A model generated the notes under the pieces. The model was not told the DNA's origin and made no database searches. It saw only the letters and a program-made list of their open reading frames with translations. The translations under genes and the position numbers were made by a program. A DNA stretch of 54,592 nucleotides. Source: Nitrospira sp. (GTDB taxonomy: Bacteria > Nitrospirota > Nitrospiria > Nitrospirales > Nitrospiraceae). The stretch covers positions 1 to 54,592 of the forward strand of contig JARDZZ010000002.1 of assembly GCA_029240595.1 (NCBI GenBank). The letters are read 5' to 3'. Shown here in pieces: positions 44,104-53,476 of the stretch (position 1 is its first letter; every line of letters begins with the position of its first letter).

Positions 44104-45843
44104 CTAGATGATCTGGTTGACGAGCTGTTCTTCCGTCTGCCGGCCTCGCCGAAAAGACGAGACGCCGACGACTTGTTCCGGATGATGATCGAGCAGTTTC
44201 AACCATTCTTCCGCTGCATCATCAGGCGGTAACACTTCCCCTTCTCGAAATTCCTCCGTGACTGCGTCGAACAGATCCTGAGCCAGCAGGCCGGCTGGCT
44301 GCCCGGATTGAATCGTGCGGTCGATGGCCTTTTCCTTGGCCCGCTGAACGATTGACGCCAAAATGGCGCCGCTGACCAGGTCCCCTCGGTAGAGCACTTT
44401 CTGCTGGCCGTTTCGGAGCCGGACGGACAGCAATCGATTCTCATCACTTCTTTTGAAGATCCGTTCAAGCACATCGCCGGCGAGCGAAGCCATCGCTCTT
44501 CCCTGTTCGCCGCCGCGCTCCGCCAGCAACGCAGGATCGAGTGGCAGGTCGTGATGCAGGTACACCTTCAAGATCTGAGCGGAGGCTTCTCGATTGGGCC
44601 GCGCGACTTTGATCTTGCGATCGATCCGGCCCGGCCGCAGCACGGCTGGATCAATCAAATCCGGCCGGTTCGAGGCCAGAATAATGACGACATCACGGAG
44701 GGACTCGATGCCGTCCATTTCGCTGCAAAACATCGGCACCAAGGTATTGGAGATGTTGAACGACCGCATGGCCCGCCTCGTCCCCAGGATGGACTCGGCT
44801 TCGTCGATAAAGATGAATGGGAGTGCCCCCTCGAGGCGCTTGGCTCTCGCCTGCACGAACAGATCGCGCACCATGCGCTCCGATTCGCCAAGCCACATGT
44901 TGAGAATCTCGGGGCCCTTTACATGAAGGAACGCCCCGCCGGTGATGGGAGCGCGCGCGTCGCCCGTCCCGTGAATGTCCGGAGCAGACTCGCTGACCAG
45001 CTTGGACAGGCTCGCAGCAGCCGCCTGGCCGATGAGTGTTTTGCCGCACCCGGGCGGGCCGTAAAGGAGAAATCCTTTGGGTTGGGAGAACTTGAACTGC
45101 TCGAAGGTGGAGGCATGCAGCAACGGATACTCGATCGCCTTTCGAATCGCCGCGATCGCTTCCTGCTGTCCGCCGATTTGGTCCCACGTGACGTTCGGCG
45201 CCTCGTCGAGCACATGTTTGGCAGCCTTGCGGTCCGCCAGCTTCTCGATGGCGATGCGAAGACTGCTGTCGATCCGGACTTCGTCGCCCGCCTTCAGCTC
45301 CACACCGGCCAAATCGCTCGATCGCTGCAAGATCAGCGATTGCCGTCCCATCTCTTGTTCAAAGCGCAGCCGGCCGTCGGCCATCGCCTCCGTCAGTTTC
45401 AAGATCGGGCCGTTCCGGTCGTAGCCGAGTGTTTTGATCACCGCATAGGCTTCGTTCACAAGAATCTGTGTCCCGATTTTGAGATCGCCGCTGGCGACCC
45501 GCGGATCTACATTCGCATAATATTCGGCGCCTCCCACCAGGATGTGCGCGAGGTCTTCGCCGGGCAAACCCAGCAACATGCCTATCCGGTTGGCGGGTGC
45601 CGTAAGCTTGGCGACTACTTCGCTGACTTTTCTGAACTCCGCTTCCCGCTGCTGGTTGCCTGCTTGGGAAAGCATCACGGCATGACGCAACTTATACAGT
45701 AGCTTCTGCCGGGGATCTGACTCGGGGAACAGCGCGAGACACTGTTCAATGAGCTCGAGGGGATCAGAACCGGTCTTTGTGCCCGGATCCTCCCGCGTGC
45801 TGGTCGGCTCTTGAGGAGAGTCGGGTGCGCGGCGATCACTCAT
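44104..45843 (-). CDS. mpa: Proteasome-activating AAA+ ATPase (Mpa/ARC)
   Basis: GFLLYGPPGCGKTLIGQAAA, FIFIDEAESILGTRRAM, RPGRIDRKIKVARPNREASAQIL; OB-type interdomain. Confidence 0.93.
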   Translation of the reverse strand: MSDRRAPDSPQEPTSTREDPGTKTGSDPLELIEQCLALFPESDPRQKLLYKLRHAVMLSQAGNQQREAEFRKVSEVVAKLTAPANRIGMLLGLPGEDLAHILVGGAEYYANVDPRVASGDLKIGTQILVNEAYAVIKTLGYDRNGPILKLTEAMADGRLRFEQEMGRQSLILQRSSDLAGVELKAGDEVRIDSSLRIAIEKLADRKAAKHVLDEAPNVTWDQIGGQQEAIAAIRKAIEYPLLHASTFEQFKFSQPKGFLLYGPPGCGKTLIGQAAAASLSKLVSESAPDIHGTGDARAPITGGAFLHVKGPEILNMWLGESERMVRDLFVQARAKRLEGALPFIFIDEAESILGTRRAMRSFNISNTLVPMFCSEMDGIESLRDVVIILASNRPDLIDPAVLRPGRIDRKIKVARPNREASAQILKVYLHHDLPLDPALLAERGGEQGRAMASLAGDVLERIFKRSDENRLLSVRLRNGQQKVLYRGDLVSGAILASIVQRAKEKAIDRTIQSGQPAGLLAQDLFDAVTEEFREGEVLPPDDAAEEWLKLLDHHPEQVVGVSSFRRGRQTEEQLVNQII

Positions 45844-45902
45844 GGATGGTCCTCCACATAAGAGAGAGATCCTACCATAGAGAGATCGGAGATTGCCGCC
45901 TG

Positions 45903-47030
45903 CTAATTGACGGCCTGAAGCGTCACGGTGATCTTTTCGCGGCGGTTTCCTCGCAAGATTTCCACGGTCACCTGCTCGCCGACCTTGTGGTCTTCCAACA
46001 CAGCCATCAGCTCGTCGATGGTCGTGACCGGCTTGCCGGCCACGGCGACCACGATGTCGCCGAGTTCTATTCGTCCTGTGGGGGTTTCTCGGGCACCCCT
46101 GAGTCCTGCCCGATCCGCTGCACCGCCCTGCGTGACCTTGCCAATGACCAACCCCTTGATGCCCCATCGCTTCACAATAGCATCTGGCACGAGGGAGACG
46201 CCGAGCCCCGGACGAATGAGCTTGCCATGTTTGATCAGCTCGGGAACGATACGATTGACGGTATCAACCGGGACGGCAAAACCCACTCCGGCGTAGGCTC
46301 CGCTGGGGCTGATGATTTGCGTATTCACGCCGATCAAGCGCCCGGCGCTATCGAGGAGCGGTCCACCTGAATTGCCGGGATTAATCGCCGCATCAGTCTG
46401 CACCACCCCTTCAATGGTCCGGTTGGACAGCGATTTGATGGTCCGACCCAGCGCGCTAACGACTCCTGTGGTCAGGCTGTGATCAAGACCGAACGGATTG
46501 CCAATGGCCAGAACTTTTTGACCGACGCGGAGATCGTGTGAGCTGCCGATGGCTAATGGTTCCAGCAGGCTCTCGGCGGCCTGAATCTGGAGCACGGCTA
46601 AATCGTGATCAGGATCGGCGCCGACCAGTTTGGCCTGATGCTCGCTGCGGTCTGCTAAGGTGACTTTGATCGTATTCGCTCCATAAATCACATGAAAATT
46701 TGTAACGATATGCCCCTGCTTATTCCACACGAAGCCTGAGCCGGATCCTTGGGGGACCTCCAGAACGTCGAAGGACCAAAAATCCCGCTGGATGGCGGTA
46801 TTCGAGATAAACACGACCGACTTGGTCGCTCGCTCGAAGACCGCCATCGTAGCCCGTTCATCAGGGCCCAGCTCTGTGGGGGCCGGGGTAACCGGCCGTG
46901 GCCGCACCTCGACACCATCATAGAGCGCTCCGAGCGGTTTTCCCCAATCGGCAGCCGCAACATCACACAAACGCCCTTCGCCAGCCAGTTGGAGCATCAC
47001 GGCCAGCAGTCCCGCCATGACAGAAACCAT
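45903..47030 (-). CDS. HtrA/DegP-like serine protease with one PDZ domain
   Basis: VTNFHVIYG, DHDLAVLQ, DAAINPGNSGGPLLD; PDZ LGVSLVPDAIVKRWGIKGLVIGKV; N-terminal hydrophobic segment. Confidence 0.93.
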   Translation of the reverse strand: MVSVMAGLLAVMLQLAGEGRLCDVAAADWGKPLGALYDGVEVRPRPVTPAPTELGPDERATMAVFERATKSVVFISNTAIQRDFWSFDVLEVPQGSGSGFVWNKQGHIVTNFHVIYGANTIKVTLADRSEHQAKLVGADPDHDLAVLQIQAAESLLEPLAIGSSHDLRVGQKVLAIGNPFGLDHSLTTGVVSALGRTIKSLSNRTIEGVVQTDAAINPGNSGGPLLDSAGRLIGVNTQIISPSGAYAGVGFAVPVDTVNRIVPELIKHGKLIRPGLGVSLVPDAIVKRWGIKGLVIGKVTQGGAADRAGLRGARETPTGRIELGDIVVAVAGKPVTTIDELMAVLEDHKVGEQVTVEILRGNRREKITVTLQAVN

Positions 47031-47035
47031 CAAGG

Positions 47036-47464
47036 CTACTCTCCGAGGATTTGAATGATGAGATCCCGAGTGCGCGCGCGGGTGTCGAAATCTACCACGA
47101 CGAGCTGTTGCCATGTCCCCAATAGCAGCGACCCGTTCGAAAAGGGAATGGTGACGGAAGGACCTTGCAACTGGCCTCTCAGATGACTATGGCCGTTGTC
47201 TTCTCCCGGATTTTGCTCGTTATGCTGCCAGGACTGATCAGCCGGGGCGATCCGGTCCCAAAACGTTTTCGTGTCCGATCTGATCCCTGGCTCGTCCTCG
47301 ATGACCATGACCGACGCGGTTGTATGCTGAACGAACACGGTCACGATGCCGGCAGACATCTTGGCATGAGCCAGCGCTTCCTGGACGAACTTCGTCACAT
47401 TCTCGATCTGGGTTCCGCCGCGCATGTCGATCCGGAGAGGCAGCGTCTTGACCGCCATACTCAC
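47036..47464 (-). CDS. YjbQ-family (UPF0047) protein
   Basis: GTQIENVTKFVQEALAHAKMSAGIVTVFVQHTTASVMVIEDEPG..., HLRGQLQGPSVTIPFSNGSLLLGTWQQLVVVDFD. Confidence 0.9.
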   Translation of the reverse strand: MSMAVKTLPLRIDMRGGTQIENVTKFVQEALAHAKMSAGIVTVFVQHTTASVMVIEDEPGIRSDTKTFWDRIAPADQSWQHNEQNPGEDNGHSHLRGQLQGPSVTIPFSNGSLLLGTWQQLVVVDFDTRARTRDLIIQILGE

Positions 47465-48321
47465 CCCTCCATTCGACGAAGAAATCGTCGCTCTTGGGGC
47501 GTCAACCGGCGGCCTCGTGCTGCCGCAATCACCCCGTTGAACTCCCCGGCGGCGGCCAGCCGTTTCATCACCTTCATCACCTCTACGCTGAGAATCCGCT
47601 CCTGCTCCAATTTATCCAGGTACGCGAAGGCCTCCGCGATGGATTCCTTGCTACGCACGTAATAGTCGCGGCCGCGACGCTGGTTGCTGTACGCTTCGAA
47701 CTGCTCGCAGGCGACCAGCACCTCCGCCAGCTGTTTCACCCAGGGCTGCGCCCGGCTCAACTTTTCCGGATAGTAGTAATACAGCATGACCCGCTGCATC
47801 CAGGGTTCAAATCGCACCCCCATTTGCGTGAGTGACGATCGCACCGCCCGTAATCTCTTTGCCAAACGGCGGGCATACCCGAGCCGCATTTCTATCTGCT
47901 CCTTTACCCAGGCGGTGACGGGAATGCCGTCAGCTTCGAGCGCTTCTCTATACCGGGCGACGAACGCTTCGGTCTCGCGGCCATAGGGCGTCTCGGGATG
48001 GATGGCCCGCCACTCGCGGGGTCTCGTTGGAATCCCGTGAGCCTTCGCCCAGGACCAGATTTTTCCGAACAGGCGGCGATCCAGGCCGGCCCGTCCCAAG
48101 TCATGTAAAAGACAGGCAATTTGATACTGGCGCACACGCTCGGTTCCATGTCCCAATGCGGAGGCCACGGCAGCGCACATGCGCGCGGTGCGGACAGCAT
48201 GGGCCCGGTCATAGCCCCGAATGACACGTCGCTTGTGAAGGGGATGAGACACGTCGTACAGGCGCATGAGCCGGGAAACGAGAGAGCGGGAAACCAGGAG
48301 CGGGGCGCGTTGGGTGTCCAT
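47461..48321 (-). CDS. HD-domain protein (putative phosphohydrolase)
   Basis: YDRAHAVRTARMCAAVASALG...IACLLHDLGRAG; ATGA overlap with the YjbQ gene. Confidence 0.82.
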   Translation of the reverse strand: MDTQRAPLLVSRSLVSRLMRLYDVSHPLHKRRVIRGYDRAHAVRTARMCAAVASALGHGTERVRQYQIACLLHDLGRAGLDRRLFGKIWSWAKAHGIPTRPREWRAIHPETPYGRETEAFVARYREALEADGIPVTAWVKEQIEMRLGYARRLAKRLRAVRSSLTQMGVRFEPWMQRVMLYYYYPEKLSRAQPWVKQLAEVLVACEQFEAYSNQRRGRDYYVRSKESIAEAFAYLDKLEQERILSVEVMKVMKRLAAAGEFNGVIAAARGRRLTPQERRFLRRMEG

Positions 48322-48462
48322 CGGCTCTTCGACTCGCGTTTCGTCGCGCGCAGAATATCCGTCGAAGAAACTGAGTGTCAAGGCAAGATCGCGAGAACAC
48401 TCGATCAATGGTGAGATGTTTGCTATGCTTCGCGTGCAATCGTCATCTGAATCGAGCGACCA

Positions 48463-49077
48463 TTGATGCGGATATCTCACCTGGCCACGACTCTGCTGAT
48501 CGTCGGGGCATTCAACATCGGTCCGGCAGACGCCTCGCCTAGCGAACAACTGGCTGATCTCACCGGCAAGGCGTCCGTCAGCGTGACCTTTACCGGTCGC
48601 GACAACTTCAACAGCGAGTACCGGTACGATCTGACCGTCCGGAACCGGTCCAGCGATCCGTTGATCGCCGATTCACTCATCATCGTTCTGGAGAAAATCA
48701 CCAATCTCGCCGGCGAAGACCGGGAGCCGCTGAAAAGTGAACCGCTCCTCAATCGGTTTGAAATTGTGGGGCAGGACGGCGAAACGGAAGACGGCAAACC
48801 GTTTTTTCGCGTGCCGGTTGGCGCCAGCCCTGATCTGGCTCCCCTGACCGACAGCCTTCCGCTTTCCATTCGCATTCGCAACAGGGATTACGTGTCAGTC
48901 TTCACTCCGTCATTCCGCGTGTACGGGAAAAAACGGCCACCCGCTGAACCCAAGCCGTCGGCCGGTCAAACACAGCCGGTCCCTTCGCCACAGGATCGGC
49001 AGACTGACAGATTAATCCAACTGCTGCTGAAAAAAGGCCTCATCACCGAGGAAGAGCGGAAAACGATCCAGCCATGA
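48463..49077 (+). CDS. Exported protein of unknown function
   Basis: N-terminal signal HLATTLLIVGAFNIGPADA; overlaps the following HIT gene. Confidence 0.7.
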   Translation: MMRISHLATTLLIVGAFNIGPADASPSEQLADLTGKASVSVTFTGRDNFNSEYRYDLTVRNRSSDPLIADSLIIVLEKITNLAGEDREPLKSEPLLNRFEIVGQDGETEDGKPFFRVPVGASPDLAPLTDSLPLSIRIRNRDYVSVFTPSFRVYGKKRPPAEPKPSAGQTQPVPSPQDRQTDRLIQLLLKKGLITEEERKTIQP

Positions 49078-49490
49078 GCGATCCGCCGTGTGATGCCTGT
49101 GCCGGGGTGTGGCCTCCTGCCGATCACTTCATTGCCGACCTGGGTCTGTCCTTGGCCTATCTGCACGACGATCAGTTCTTTCCCGGCTGGACCGTGCTCC
49201 TATTCAAGCGTCATGCGACGGAACTCTTCCATCTTGCACCGACCGAGCGCATCCAACTGATGGAAGAAGTCAGCCGCTTGACCAAGGTGCTTGCCGAAAC
49301 GTTCCAGGCAAGAAAAATGAACTACGAGTTGCTGGGCAATCAACGGCCTCACATTCATTGGCACCTGATCCCGCGTCTGGACCACGATCCGGCTCCTCTC
49401 GAACCGGTCTGGCGCGTTCCACATGACCGCATCGCCCTCTCCCCGGAACAGGTAGGCACGACCATTTCGCTGATCAAGAAGCAGCTGTGA
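49074..49490 (+). CDS. HIT-family protein
   Basis: CDACAGVWPPADHFIADLGLSLAYL..., QRPHIHWHLIPRLDHDPAP. Confidence 0.85.
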   Translation: MSDPPCDACAGVWPPADHFIADLGLSLAYLHDDQFFPGWTVLLFKRHATELFHLAPTERIQLMEEVSRLTKVLAETFQARKMNYELLGNQRPHIHWHLIPRLDHDPAPLEPVWRVPHDRIALSPEQVGTTISLIKKQL

Positions 49491-49579
49491 TCGACTCCTC
49501 ACCCCGGGCCTTATCGACCAACCGCTTCCCCCTCGGTGGTATAATGTTGCCCATTCGATGAACGGAGGAGTCTCGGTCG

Positions 49580-50812
49580 ATGCGCCGTCGATTATCGGCC
49601 CTGGCCATCTTCAGCGCATGCGCCATTGCTTCGTCATTTGCTCAAGGGCCTGACGATCCAACTCTGCTTGCTCCTCTCGAAAGTCCGCCCCCGCCTCCGG
49701 AAGTCGTCGGTGATGAACAGGCTCGATCTCCTCACACGTCGGTCGAACCAGGTCATGCCGCTAAACGTCTGGCTGAATTGCGGGGTCTCACCCGACTGTC
49801 ACCAAGGCATGCAGGCGAGCGCATGGCCCTGGCGGAAGCGCTCTACGATACGGGGGATCTGGATGCCGCAATTGCAGAATGCCGGCTTGCCGTCAAATTG
49901 GATCCCAACAGCGCGACAGCGCACTCACAATTGGGCATTCTGTTCATGGCCAAGCAAGATTGGCGGGCAGCCGCTTCGGTTCTCACCGAGGCTGTGCGGC
50001 TCGATCCCACATTGACGGATGCCCATTACAGTCTGGGAAGCGTGTACTACTCACTGGGCGAGCGGAAGACAGCAATCCAATCCTATCGACAGGCGCTCGC
50101 CTTGCAACCGCATTTCCCAGATGCGCGCTACCGTCTGGCGCTGCTCCTGATGCTGTCGAGCCAGACACAGGAAGCAGCTCAACTGATGGAGGAGGCGGCG
50201 ATCGGAGGCGTATCGCAAGCCCAGTATTTTCTCGGCAACGCGTACAAGAGCGGCCAAGGGGTGGAGAAAGATCTGGCGAAAACCATTTTCTGGTGGATGA
50301 AGGGCGTCGAATACGGCTACCAACCCGCTGCCGATAGCCTCTCCAAGCTTCGACGACAAGCGCTCTCAGCAGACCAACCGGAGAGAAAGCGCAAGGAAGC
50401 ACTGGATGCCTTCCAACGGTATCGCGACAAGCTGTGGGAGGAATTTCACGACTATGGGTCGATGGAAGACGGTCGCACGCTGGGGACCACACTCCTCGCG
50501 GATGGCCGTATCGATGTTGCTGTCCCGGTGTTGCTCAAAGAGGGCTACGCCTTGAGCGAGGTGGCACAGGGCGCATTAGGAACACTGTATGAATCGGGCT
50601 CAGGCACAGCCTTGAAGCCCTACGATACGGAGATTTTGACCTGTTTCGAAACCACCGCGGCGGAAGGCTTTGTCCCCGCCAAGCGATTATTGGCCCGTGT
50701 GTACGGCAGGGGCATCGGCGTTCATCAGGACCTTTCAAAGGCCAAGGGCATCTTGAAAGGACTGCCCAAGACTGAAGTGAATGCCATCCTTACGGAGATA
50801 GGCGGCCGGTAG
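49580..50812 (+). CDS. Secreted TPR/Sel1-repeat protein
   Basis: TPR units NSATAHSQLGILFMAKQDWRAAASVLTEAVRLDP and Sel1 units SQAQYFLGNAYKSGQGVEKDLAKTIFWWMKGVE. Confidence 0.88.
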   Translation: MRRRLSALAIFSACAIASSFAQGPDDPTLLAPLESPPPPPEVVGDEQARSPHTSVEPGHAAKRLAELRGLTRLSPRHAGERMALAEALYDTGDLDAAIAECRLAVKLDPNSATAHSQLGILFMAKQDWRAAASVLTEAVRLDPTLTDAHYSLGSVYYSLGERKTAIQSYRQALALQPHFPDARYRLALLLMLSSQTQEAAQLMEEAAIGGVSQAQYFLGNAYKSGQGVEKDLAKTIFWWMKGVEYGYQPAADSLSKLRRQALSADQPERKRKEALDAFQRYRDKLWEEFHDYGSMEDGRTLGTTLLADGRIDVAVPVLLKEGYALSEVAQGALGTLYESGSGTALKPYDTEILTCFETTAAEGFVPAKRLLARVYGRGIGVHQDLSKAKGILKGLPKTEVNAILTEIGGR

Positions 50813-50815
50813 CGC

Positions 50816-53476
50816 ATGCAGATCGGATGGTCCAGATTCTGGCGGCTCTTCATCACCACTCCCCTCCTACAGGCGTTCGTCATCGGTCTGTTGGCGTCGG
50901 TTCTGGCCACGAGTCTTTGGAGCCTGGCTCCCGTCACCTCTACCACCCTGGATTGGACTCTCTATGATACCTGGCTCCGGCATCGAGTCCCGATCGCGAC
51001 CAGTCCGAACTTGGCCATTGTCGTCTCCGATCCGCAGAGCGAAGCCCGATTGGGAACCGTATTGGATCGATCTATCCTGGCCCAGGTTGTGACCAGCATA
51101 CACGAGGCCGGCGCCGCCGCGATCGGCATTGATCATCGTCTCGATCGTGCCAGCCCGGCATCCCTGGGTGGAGCGGCAAGCGATGCCCTCCTGCTCGAAG
51201 CAATTGAAACGGCCGGACCGCTCGTGTTTATCCACGACCCGGAGCGGGCGTTGCCATCGAAAGGAGCCATCACGGCCCACGCACAACTCTTGACCCAACC
51301 AGATCATGTCACACGGCTGATTCCTTTGCTGACTGTTGTGCAAGCCGAATCAGTGCCAGCCTTCGGTTCCGTGCTCTATGATCTCTACCGACAGCACGAT
51401 ACACCCGCGGGGGAACCGCTGATGACGAGACGCGCATCGGCACTCATCAATCCCGTCGGCAACGGGGCCTTGTCTGCGCTCCCAACGACAGCACTCTCCT
51501 CGGTCTGGGACGCTCTACAGCATCAGGACAAGGAGCGGCTGGAACACCAGTTCAGGGATAAGGTTGTCGTCATCCTTCCTCATCAGAGCGTTCAAGATTC
51601 CTGGCTGCTTCCCACGGGACAGTCCGTGCCGGGCATTGTGGCCCATGTTCACCTCCTCAATAGCTTGCTCACCGATCAACAGGTCTCGGGCACAGGCCCC
51701 TGGGCGGGCACCGGCCTCACTCTCCTGCTGGCCGCCTGCATCGCGTTCGGCCTCCTTCGCTTTGACGGAAGAGTGAGCCTGATCCTGGCCGGCAGCGTGT
51801 TGTTGCTCTATGCGATCTTCTCCGCAGCCTTGCTCTGGGCTATCCCTCTGGTCCTGCCTCTCTCCCTGCCGCTGACCGCTGGGTGTTGTGTCATCGTCGG
51901 CACGATAATCTGGGGTCACCTCAGCGCCGACCAACGCAGGCTCATGCTCGAACAGGACATGCTCCGTCTCCAACAAGATGTCAGCGCGGTACGCGAGGCG
52001 CTGATCTTGCGCCAAAACCGCGCTGAGGCCCTGGAAGAGGATTTGGAAACCGCCAAAGCCGCTGTGATGCAATCGACCGCTCAACAGGAAGAAATGGCCA
52101 AAAGCACTGCGTCGATGCGCGCGCAATTGGTCGAGGCGCACATGCAGGAGCAGGCCGCCCAACGCCGGCTCGACGAACTGGAACAACGACTACACGACCT
52201 TCGCATCGCAGACCGAGCATCCCGAACGATGGACGATGCCGAATTGGACCGCCTTAGACGGGAATGCCGTGACCTGGGGATTGTCACACAACAGCCGGAA
52301 CTGCTTCGAATGTTTCATGACCTGAAGCGTGGAGCCGCGACGCCATTGACCGTCCTGCTCCTCGGGGAACCGGGCACCGGAAAGGAGCTGTTCGCACGAG
52401 CCGTGCATCGGCTGAGTCCCCGTGCGCAGAACGCATTTATCCCGGTCAACATGGCGGCAATTTCACCGGAACTTTTCGAGAGCGAGTTGTTCGGTCACAT
52501 CAAGGGAAGCTTCACCGGCGCCGCGGTCGACCGACGAGGGTTTTTTGAGCTGGCACACCGGGGTACGATCTTTCTCGACGAGATTGGCGATCTTCGCCTG
52601 GATCATCAAAGCAAACTCTTACGAGTCCTTCAGGAAAAGTCTTTCTATCGTGTCGGAGCGACCAATCCCACGACCGTCGACGTGCGGATTGTGGCAGCGA
52701 CGAATCGTGATTTACAACGAGGAGTATCCGAAGGCTGGTTCCGCGAGGATCTCTATTTTAGACTGAAGGGATTCGTCTTCCGTCTGCCCCCGCTGCGTGA
52801 TCGCCGGAGCGACATCGCCCTCATTGCCGAAGCGACGCTCACCGAGATTGCCCGAAGGACGGGGCGTCCTCATCCTGAGCTGTCCAATGATGCGCTGGGT
52901 CTCCTGAACAGCTATCGGTGGCCGGGCAATGTGCGTGAGCTTCGCAATGTGCTCGAGCGGGCGGTGGCATTGAGCGATGGCAATGTGCTGTCTCGCTATG
53001 CATTCTCACTGGAAGACGTCACAATGGAGGATAACGAGCGGCGCGATCTGGCTGTCGCCTTGCCTGACGAAGCAGGGGACAATGCCGTGTTAGATCGACT
53101 GAGGCACCACGGCTTCGATATGCAGGCGACCGCAAAGGCGCTGTCCTGGGATCGCAGCACCGTGACGCAGCGCCTCAAGGGCCTGTGTTTCCAGGCTCTG
53201 GTCGAATCAGGGGGCGACCGAGCCAAAGCCGTATCGGCGATCGCCGGAGACCCTGCCCGTTTCAGAACCGTTGAGCTCAAGCTGAATGGGTATTACGACC
53301 ATTTGCTGTCGGTCATTCAACCATGCAAGTCGGTTGAAGAAGCCCTGGCCGAGTGCAAGCGCCGGTTCAAGAACATTCCGGACCGCCATTTCGCGTCGGT
53401 TGACCAGCTGGTGCGGTCAGCGTTCCTGCAGAAACCTTCAAGCACTTCACCCTCTACAGCAATGACCGAAACATGA
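50816..53476 (+). CDS. CHASE2-domain membrane sigma54-interacting AAA+ transcriptional regulator
   Basis: CHASE2-like N-terminus with C-terminal TM segments, coiled coil, sigma54 AAA+ (GEPGTGKELFARAVH, GSFTGA, GTIFLDEIGDL), C-terminal HTH. Confidence 0.88.
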   Translation: MQIGWSRFWRLFITTPLLQAFVIGLLASVLATSLWSLAPVTSTTLDWTLYDTWLRHRVPIATSPNLAIVVSDPQSEARLGTVLDRSILAQVVTSIHEAGAAAIGIDHRLDRASPASLGGAASDALLLEAIETAGPLVFIHDPERALPSKGAITAHAQLLTQPDHVTRLIPLLTVVQAESVPAFGSVLYDLYRQHDTPAGEPLMTRRASALINPVGNGALSALPTTALSSVWDALQHQDKERLEHQFRDKVVVILPHQSVQDSWLLPTGQSVPGIVAHVHLLNSLLTDQQVSGTGPWAGTGLTLLLAACIAFGLLRFDGRVSLILAGSVLLLYAIFSAALLWAIPLVLPLSLPLTAGCCVIVGTIIWGHLSADQRRLMLEQDMLRLQQDVSAVREALILRQNRAEALEEDLETAKAAVMQSTAQQEEMAKSTASMRAQLVEAHMQEQAAQRRLDELEQRLHDLRIADRASRTMDDAELDRLRRECRDLGIVTQQPELLRMFHDLKRGAATPLTVLLLGEPGTGKELFARAVHRLSPRAQNAFIPVNMAAISPELFESELFGHIKGSFTGAAVDRRGFFELAHRGTIFLDEIGDLRLDHQSKLLRVLQEKSFYRVGATNPTTVDVRIVAATNRDLQRGVSEGWFREDLYFRLKGFVFRLPPLRDRRSDIALIAEATLTEIARRTGRPHPELSNDALGLLNSYRWPGNVRELRNVLERAVALSDGNVLSRYAFSLEDVTMEDNERRDLAVALPDEAGDNAVLDRLRHHGFDMQATAKALSWDRSTVTQRLKGLCFQALVESGGDRAKAVSAIAGDPARFRTVELKLNGYYDHLLSVIQPCKSVEEALAECKRRFKNIPDRHFASVDQLVRSAFLQKPSSTSPSTAMTET

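Noticed and set aside
44061-46167. N-terminal extensions in the ORF track for Mpa (687 aa) and Dop (516 aa)
   Set aside because: The Mpa extension overlaps the htrA gene in another frame and the Dop extension precedes a good GTG start with Shine-Dalgarno sequence
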